26,904 nt of DNA. Origin: JBJKRW01 sp046704445 (GTDB taxonomy: Bacteria > Patescibacteriota > Microgenomatia > UBA1406 > GWC2-37-13). Position numbers and translations under genes: made by a program. The notes under the pieces are model-generated. The model made no database searches and had not been told where the DNA came from. It saw nothing but the letters and a program-made list of their open reading frames with translations. Shown here in pieces: positions 22,393 through 26,904 of this stretch (positions within the stretch are counted from its first letter, which is position 1; each line of letters opens with the position of its first letter). The stretch covers positions 1 to 26,904 of the forward strand of contig JBJKRW010000038.1 of the NCBI GenBank assembly GCA_046704445.1, written 5' to 3'.

Positions 22393-24462
22393 TCAAAAAC
22401 TCAGTTCTTTAACCCTGTTCCACGAATTCTCGTCAATTGCCGTTATTCCGGAATCCGAAAGTATATACAGATAATTATTTACATATACTGCCCGTGAAAC
22501 CTGTGCAGCCTGGAATGCCTTTACGAGGTTAAGTTTGTTTCCCTTGTAAGAAAATAGGTACGCGGCTTTTGATCCGGGAATGAAGAAAATCTGCCTTTGT
22601 TCGTCGGCCAGAAATGCGTGATGAGTATTGAGTATATCGGACCAATATTCGTCGAGCAGAAATTTGTCGATCTCTTTAGGTTCGCCGGCCGAAGTCACGT
22701 CGAACAGAGATACCTTGACTTGCTGATTCTCTCTTCCCACTCCTAAAATAAGACGCTCGGACAACGGATGCAAATAAGCCGAATAACCCGGAATTTTGAG
22801 TTCCCCTGCCATATAGGGATGCGTAGTAGAGGAAAGATCAATCACATAGAAAGGATCAGTTTGTCTGAAAGTCACCACATACCCCCTGTCATGAATAAAT
22901 CGCACCGAATAAATCTCTTCGCCTTTTCCCAAATCTTTCACGCTTCCGGTTATATCCAGGTTTTGATTCAACACATATACGTCACTGAATGATTGAGGCG
23001 CTTCACTTCCCCCAAGATATCCGAACCAGGATCCTACGTTTCGGGAAATTGTGGTAGCAATACGCAGATTGCCTCCGAACTCGTCCACTGAAAATTGGTT
23101 GAGAGGTTTCCCCGGCACATTTCCGGTTGCCGCAACGTTCAAATCGGGAATGGGAATTTTTACAATGCCTGTTTTTTCAAGATCTCTTGCATGCTCGGAA
23201 AGGAAATTTGATTCTTTATTCGCAAGCCTGTTCTGAAACGTAACCCGCGCGTCATAGTCCATTGCCGCCAAGTATCCGCTCAGAACAACCTGGAGCTCAA
23301 CCATCTTTGCCTGTTTGCTGATATCATATGTCTCCAGATTTTTAAGTCTGGCAACGATGGATTCCGGAAATATTCCGGGATTTTCTTCCGTAAATAATAG
23401 AATCGTTTTGAGGTAATCCGCCTGATAAGGATATGCAACATACAAATTGTCCTGTGACATGTAGATTACCGATTGTTGTGCCGAGGAACCCGTAAAAGCA
23501 ACTGTTTTTTCTAAGCTTCCCGTTCCCGGATCAATACGCGAAACCGTAAAGATACTGTCCGTACCGACCGGAACCGAAGGATGATAGATATCCGTACACC
23601 GGACTGAAACCGGTTGTTTTAAATCGCTGTACGGAATTATCGGACACGGATTTTCATTGTTCAGCGTTGTTCTGGTTATTAGATAAAGCTTCTGACCGAA
23701 CAACCGCGCCTGTATGTAAGAAGTATTATCTTTATATCGTATATTCCATACCTCCCGGGGATTATCGGTTTTTGAAATATCATAACCCGTTATTCCGTTC
23801 GGTTGGGAATTTTGCGAAAACACCACAAGAAAATTCTTATACAGTAAAAGATCGCCGTTTGTATTTATAGGCGCATTAAACGCCATCGAATCGGGAGGAA
23901 AAATATGAACGGACAAGACGCGATAAGGATCTGGTGCGGGATAAGGAAGCATTCCCTGTCCGGGCGAACCTGGAAATTGTAAGGAGGTTCCCGTATCCGG
24001 CTGAAGAAGCGGCACAGGACGCACAATTGAGTTTCTGGATGAATAAAACAAATCGCTTCCGTTCGTCTTAACAATATCGGGTTCGTCTATGCCAAGCACC
24101 TGGACGTTTGTGGCCGAAACCCGTTCAGGCTGTGCCTGAGATGTCTGTCCTAAATCCAGTGGCTGCGCATTCGGAAGCGCCATGCTGTTTTTCACTCCGG
24201 ACATTGCAGGAGTGCCGAAATTCTGCTCAGAAGACGATTCTGCAAGATATGTTTTGAAATCACCCTCAGACGTGAATTGTTTAAATTTCCCGAAGGCCGA
24301 AGACAAAGAATCTGAATTTGAGGAAGGAATCAATGATTGGGCAAGTCGCGATCCGGGTATGGATTTAATCACATAGGCTATCACCACAACCGCTAATGCC
24401 AGAAATATAACAAAACCGATCCCTGTAATTTTGAAGATGACGGAAGATTTTTTTTGCTCCAT
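22393..24462 (-). CDS. Membrane-anchored beta-propeller protein (PF09826-like)
   Basis: A 689-residue protein with a short basic N-terminus and one membrane segment at about residues 11-32, then a large extracytoplasmic region. RVSATNVQVLGIDEPDIVKTNG at about residues 114-135 matches the hallmark of the secreted C-terminal beta-propeller family (PF09826). Blade-like repeats follow, such as DIYHPSVPV, FSDVYVLNQNLDITGSVKDLGKGEEIYSVRF and DPFYVIDLSSTTHPYMAGELKIPGYSAYLHPL. No catalytic function is known for the family. It has its own promoter-like element, and the ATG is 7 nt after the -10 box. The RmlC-like cupin gene lies 67 nt upstream on the same strand. Confidence 0.85.
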   Translation of the reverse strand: MEQKKSSVIFKITGIGFVIFLALAVVVIAYVIKSIPGSRLAQSLIPSSNSDSLSSAFGKFKQFTSEGDFKTYLAESSSEQNFGTPAMSGVKNSMALPNAQPLDLGQTSQAQPERVSATNVQVLGIDEPDIVKTNGSDLFYSSRNSIVRPVPLLQPDTGTSLQFPGSPGQGMLPYPAPDPYRVLSVHIFPPDSMAFNAPINTNGDLLLYKNFLVVFSQNSQPNGITGYDISKTDNPREVWNIRYKDNTSYIQARLFGQKLYLITRTTLNNENPCPIIPYSDLKQPVSVRCTDIYHPSVPVGTDSIFTVSRIDPGTGSLEKTVAFTGSSAQQSVIYMSQDNLYVAYPYQADYLKTILLFTEENPGIFPESIVARLKNLETYDISKQAKMVELQVVLSGYLAAMDYDARVTFQNRLANKESNFLSEHARDLEKTGIVKIPIPDLNVAATGNVPGKPLNQFSVDEFGGNLRIATTISRNVGSWFGYLGGSEAPQSFSDVYVLNQNLDITGSVKDLGKGEEIYSVRFIHDRGYVVTFRQTDPFYVIDLSSTTHPYMAGELKIPGYSAYLHPLSERLILGVGRENQQVKVSLFDVTSAGEPKEIDKFLLDEYWSDILNTHHAFLADEQRQIFFIPGSKAAYLFSYKGNKLNLVKAFQAAQVSRAVYVNNYLYILSDSGITAIDENSWNRVKELSF

Positions 24463-24469
24463 TATCTAC

Positions 24470-24498
24470 ATAATACGCAAGAAGAATTTTTTGTGCAA
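24470..24498 (-). promoter_or_regulatory. Predicted promoter of the beta-propeller gene
   Basis: On the minus strand, TTGCAC (24498-24493), a 17-nt spacer, then TATTAT (24475-24470). The ATG at 24462 is 7 nt after the -10 box, so the predicted transcript begins at the start codon. Confidence 0.6.
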
Positions 24499-24529
24499 GA
24501 CGAAATGAACGTTCTGCATGACGTTTCAG

Positions 24530-25081
24530 CTATTCTTTTCTTCTGTTCCAGAATTCTTTGCCTGCCTTGTCCCAGGGCAACCTTAATTCGTCAAGATCGT
24601 GTTCGTTAAATTGATTGTTAACAAAATACAGGATTGTCCCCGATCGTTTCGACCAGTTTACCACCCCGTGGGCTACACCGCGCGGTACGTATACCAATCT
24701 GGATTTTCCGTTTCCCATTATGACTCTCATTTTTCTGTTTTTGCTTGACGAGTTTTCGCGCACATCCCAAAGTCCGAGCATCATATGATCTTCGGGCGGC
24801 ACATACCAGACGTCTTCCTGTTTGAGATGAATATGCCATGCCTTTATTGAACCTCCGGTGAGTTTGGACCTGTTCACCTGACGAATTTGAAATTCCGGAA
24901 ACAAATCCGTGAATCCGCGGTTGTCAAACCTGAACAATTCCTCAAAGGTACCGTCTTCCCCTGAAAAGCATTTTAATTCAACGGACTTCACCCCATCAAT
25001 CTCGGGTTTTTTCGAATAGTCTTGGAGGGAAATATCATTTCTTATTTGCGAGTCAAGCTGTTCTCTGGTTAGTGAATCCAT
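24530..25081 (-). CDS. RmlC-like cupin (dTDP-sugar 3,5-epimerase family)
   Basis: A 183-residue cupin resembling dTDP-4-dehydrorhamnose 3,5-epimerases. FQIRQVNRSKLTGGSIKAWHIHLKQEDVWYV (residues 64-94) corresponds to the Q-x-N-x-S...G-x-H region; His83 and His85 replace the usual single catalytic His. GLWDVRENS matches the family's DxR segment, YVPRGVAHGVVNW gives the second conserved His138, and RLPWDKAGKEFW is the C-terminal motif. It is divergent enough that the exact substrate is open; a role in surface-polysaccharide sugar synthesis is likely given the GT2 and polymerase genes nearby. TATACT lies 8 nt before the ATG. Confidence 0.75.
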   Translation of the reverse strand: MDSLTREQLDSQIRNDISLQDYSKKPEIDGVKSVELKCFSGEDGTFEELFRFDNRGFTDLFPEFQIRQVNRSKLTGGSIKAWHIHLKQEDVWYVPPEDHMMLGLWDVRENSSSKNRKMRVIMGNGKSRLVYVPRGVAHGVVNWSKRSGTILYFVNNQFNEHDLDELRLPWDKAGKEFWNRRKE

Positions 25082-25190
25082 ATGTGTACAGTATACAATA
25101 ATTGTTGCGGGTCAACGCCAAAAATCGGCTGGCTTGTTCTGACGCTTTTTCACCACATCAACGGTTTTCTTTTCTGTATCAAAATCAATG

Positions 25191-25262
25191 TGCTAGAGGT
25201 GGGAATCGAACCCACGACCCGTCGCTTATGAAACGACTGCTCTGCCTCTGAGCTACCCTAGC
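25191..25262 (-). tRNA. tRNA with CAU anticodon (elongator Met, or Ile2)
   Basis: A complete cloverleaf on the minus strand, 72 nt. The acceptor GCTAGGG pairs with CTCTAGC (one G-U). The D arm is GCTC...GAGC, the anticodon stem GTCGT/GCGAC, and the loop TTCATAA gives anticodon CAU. The T arm GTGGG-TTCGATT-CCCAC is followed by discriminator A. The 3' CCA is not encoded. The paired first acceptor base argues against initiator tRNA. Elongator Met versus lysidine-modified Ile2 cannot be decided from this sequence alone. Confidence 0.93.
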
Positions 25263-25338
25263 TGATCGTGCCTGACTGCAGACTGCGTGCGTACCCTGCT
25301 TACCGCAGGAAGATCTCAACACTGAGCTGCGTTAACTT

Positions 25339-25354
25339 TTGTATAATTATACAA
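25339..25354. promoter_or_regulatory. Symmetric -10 palindrome between tRNA and GT2 genes
   Basis: TTGTATAATTATACAA is a perfect 16-bp palindrome giving a TATAAT on each strand. On the plus strand the TATAAT (25342-25347) is 10 nt before the GT2 ATG. On the minus strand its mirror (25351-25346) faces the tRNA, about 85 nt away. It may be a bidirectional promoter core; no clear -35 was found on either side. Confidence 0.45.
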
Positions 25355-25357
25355 TAT

Positions 25358-26260
25358 ATGGCATCCAAACACGGTAAAAAAGTTACACTTTCGATTATTA
25401 TCGTTTCCTATAATACAAAGAATATCACGAAGCGCTGTGTAGAGTCAGTGATCAATTCTCTCCACTCGACTTCATTGAGTTATGAAATTGTCGCGGTCGA
25501 CAACGCATCGAAAGACGGATCACCGGACATGCTTCGCACATATTCCGAAGTGCTTCTGATCGCAAATAAATCAAATACAGGATTCGGAAAAGCAAATAAT
25601 CTCGGATTCAAAGCCGCGTCGGGCAGATACATCCTTTTTCTTAACTCCGATACCGTAGCGTTGGATCGCGCGATAGAAAAACTTTATTCATTCTTCGTAC
25701 TGCACGAGCCTGAAATGCAGTTCCTCGGGGGGAAACTTCTTAATAGCGACATGTCGCCTCAACCCTCATGCGGTCCTTTCTATACCTTGTCCGTCATTTT
25801 CTGTTTTATTTTCCTCAAAGGCGATTCCTGGGGTTTGACCCGAAATTCTCCCGATCGCACCACACGTTGCGACTGGGTTTCCGGAGCCTGTATTTTCACT
25901 ACACGGGAAAATTTTGAAAAGGCCGGCATGTTCGATGAACGCATATTTATGTATATGGATGAGATAGACCTTCTATACCGGGCGAGACAAAAAGGTTTGC
26001 TGACATATTTTTTTCCCGATGCCAGATTCATACATCTGGGAAGCGCTTCCAGTGGAAAACGGACCTATCCGGTATTGCAGACGTTCCGCGGATTCGTCTA
26101 TTTTTACCGAAAATATTTCAACCAGTCCTCGACTATATTTATTCTCAAATCTATGCTACAATTAAAATCTCTGATAGCGGTTGTGATAGGCAAGTTGACC
26201 CGCAACAGCTATTTGATCAACACGTATGAAGAAGCGTACAAACTGGTTAAAATGGCTTGA
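25358..26260 (+). CDS. GT2 family glycosyltransferase (rhamnosyltransferase-like)
   Basis: Inverting GT-A glycosyltransferase of 300 residues, cytoplasmic face of the membrane, probably extending a surface polysaccharide. VTLSIIIVSYNTKNITKRCVESV opens the fold. VDNASKDGS, NTGFGKANNLGFKAASG, FLNSDT (the DxD-type motif), DWVSGACIFTTR and FMYMDEIDLLYRARQKG are classic for the WbbL-like group. The frame is open upstream to 25268, but the TATAAT palindrome 10 nt before the ATG at 25358 and the family's usual start favour the shorter form. It overlaps the downstream polymerase gene by 35 nt. Confidence 0.9.
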   Translation: MASKHGKKVTLSIIIVSYNTKNITKRCVESVINSLHSTSLSYEIVAVDNASKDGSPDMLRTYSEVLLIANKSNTGFGKANNLGFKAASGRYILFLNSDTVALDRAIEKLYSFFVLHEPEMQFLGGKLLNSDMSPQPSCGPFYTLSVIFCFIFLKGDSWGLTRNSPDRTTRCDWVSGACIFTTRENFEKAGMFDERIFMYMDEIDLLYRARQKGLLTYFFPDARFIHLGSASSGKRTYPVLQTFRGFVYFYRKYFNQSSTIFILKSMLQLKSLIAVVIGKLTRNSYLINTYEEAYKLVKMA

Positions 26261-26904
26261 CGACAACCTTATCAAAATACTTACCGGAATTTTTGTCTTT
26301 CTTATTCCCCTGTACCCGAAACTCCCGCTCCATATGATTAATTATACCTACATCGCCATAAGGCTTGAAGATGTCTATATGGTATTTTACGTACTGGCTT
26401 TTTTTATCCAGATTGTAAGAAAAAAGGCGGAACTGAACCGTAAATTTTTGGTTTTGTTCGCACTGTATTGGCTTGCGGTATTCGTTTCTGCTCTCTACGC
26501 GCTCTACATAGGAAAAACCGTGGTTATTTCACATCTCGCGTTCCTGAACGCACTGCGGAGAGTTGAATATATGTGTGTGTTTTTTATCGGTATTTCTGTC
26601 ATTAAAAGCAAAAAGGATTTTTTCACCTATCTTTCACTTCTCCTTACGGCTTTTCTGATCGTCGTGCTCTATGGTATCGGACAAAAATTTATCGGCTTTC
26701 CCGCGGTACAGACCATGAATCCCGAATACGCAAAAGGGTACCTGCTTTTTCTTACTCCCGAAGCGAGGATCTCATCGACATTCTCCGGTCATTACGATCT
26801 GGCGGCGTACCTTGTATTTATGCTGCCCATAGTCCTCAGCGCCTTTTTTTTCAGGGGAAAAATCCGTTATTTTTTTCTTGCTGCTCTGGGTGTCCTTGTG
26901 CTGG
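26226..26904 (+). CDS. O-antigen ligase/polymerase-like membrane protein (3' end beyond window)
   Basis: Open frame from the ATG at 26226 to the right edge, 226 codons. After a basic N-terminus (MKKRTNWLKWLDD) there are repeated hydrophobic segments, about six in this part: ILTGIFVFLIPLYP, VYMVFYVLAFFIQIV, FLVLFALYWLAVFVSALYAL, YMCVFFIGISVI, LSLLLTAFLIVVLYGIG and LAAYLVFMLPIVLSAFFF. EARISSTFSGHYDLAAYLV is typical of the O-antigen ligase (PF04932/WaaL-Wzy) family. It probably polymerises or ligates the glycan built with the overlapping GT2. Without the C-terminus the large periplasmic loop cannot be checked. Confidence 0.8.
   Translation, partial: MKKRTNWLKWLDDNLIKILTGIFVFLIPLYPKLPLHMINYTYIAIRLEDVYMVFYVLAFFIQIVRKKAELNRKFLVLFALYWLAVFVSALYALYIGKTVVISHLAFLNALRRVEYMCVFFIGISVIKSKKDFFTYLSLLLTAFLIVVLYGIGQKFIGFPAVQTMNPEYAKGYLLFLTPEARISSTFSGHYDLAAYLVFMLPIVLSAFFFRGKIRYFFLAALGVLVL

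Noticed and set aside
25263..25335. Second, degenerate tRNA next to the CAU tRNA (minus strand)
   Set aside because: A D-arm-like GCTCAGTG and a hairpin CCTGC/GCAGG with GTA in the loop can be seen, but U33, a TTCRA T-loop and a closing acceptor stem are missing. At most a relic.
1..26904. Recoded UGA, CRISPR arrays, insertion sequences or prophage
   Set aside because: UGA is used as a normal stop (PBP, trpB2, GT2). No regularly spaced repeats, transposase, integrase or phage structural genes were seen.

Overview
The window looks like a chromosomal piece of a Candidate Phyla Radiation (Patescibacteria) bacterium, probably Microgenomates-like. That is inferred from gene style: compact genes with 3-4 nt overlaps, a PF09826 beta-propeller membrane protein, a TreT-like glycosyltransferase, an O-antigen-ligase-like polymerase beside a GT2, and a short MetRS. 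TGA ends several genes, so the code is standard. No rRNA, CRISPR array, IS element or prophage was seen.

Layout. 1-4342 (minus): rpsO, pnp and ftsK (ftsK runs off the left edge). 4474-8499 (plus): small membrane protein, metG and a class A PBP. 8489-13988 (minus): an arginine-type operon transcribed right to left, namely leader peptide/attenuator, argG, argF, EamA transporter, knotted carbamoyltransferase, lysW and a lysX/argX-type ligase. 14017-14584 (plus): signal peptidase I. 14597-18505 (plus): a tryptophan-related cluster, namely trpR, a leader ORF with terminator, a GNAT, trpB2, a SerK/ParB-like putative serine kinase, and trpS. 18646-22376: TreT-like glycosyltransferase, HAD hydrolase (minus) and rarA. 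22393-25081 (minus): beta-propeller protein and RmlC-like cupin. 25191-25262: tRNA with CAU anticodon (minus). 25358-26904: GT2 and O-antigen-ligase-like protein (cut by the right edge).

Main points. (1) The tryptophan cluster appears to be controlled twice. A perfect palindrome with trp-operator architecture (two CTAG half-sites 4 bp apart) fills the spacer of a fully consensus promoter in front of trpR. Downstream, a Trp-codon-containing leader ORF precedes a terminator with a competing antiterminator. (2) trpB2 overlaps by 4 nt a compact SerK-like protein. TrpB2 enzymes are known to use O-phosphoserine, so the pair may form a Ser -> O-phosphoserine -> Trp (from indole) route. (3) The arginine operon begins with what reads as a ribosome-mediated attenuator: a 23-codon leader peptide with tandem AGG Arg codons, an antiterminator, and two tandem intrinsic terminators. 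(4) LysW and its ligase sit with both an OTCase and a knotted carbamoyltransferase, but without the intermediate LysZ/Y/J/K enzymes. (5) Many -10 boxes lie only 6-11 nt before start codons, which suggests widespread leaderless mRNAs.

All assignments come from reading the sequence and from remembered family motifs. No search or folding program was run.
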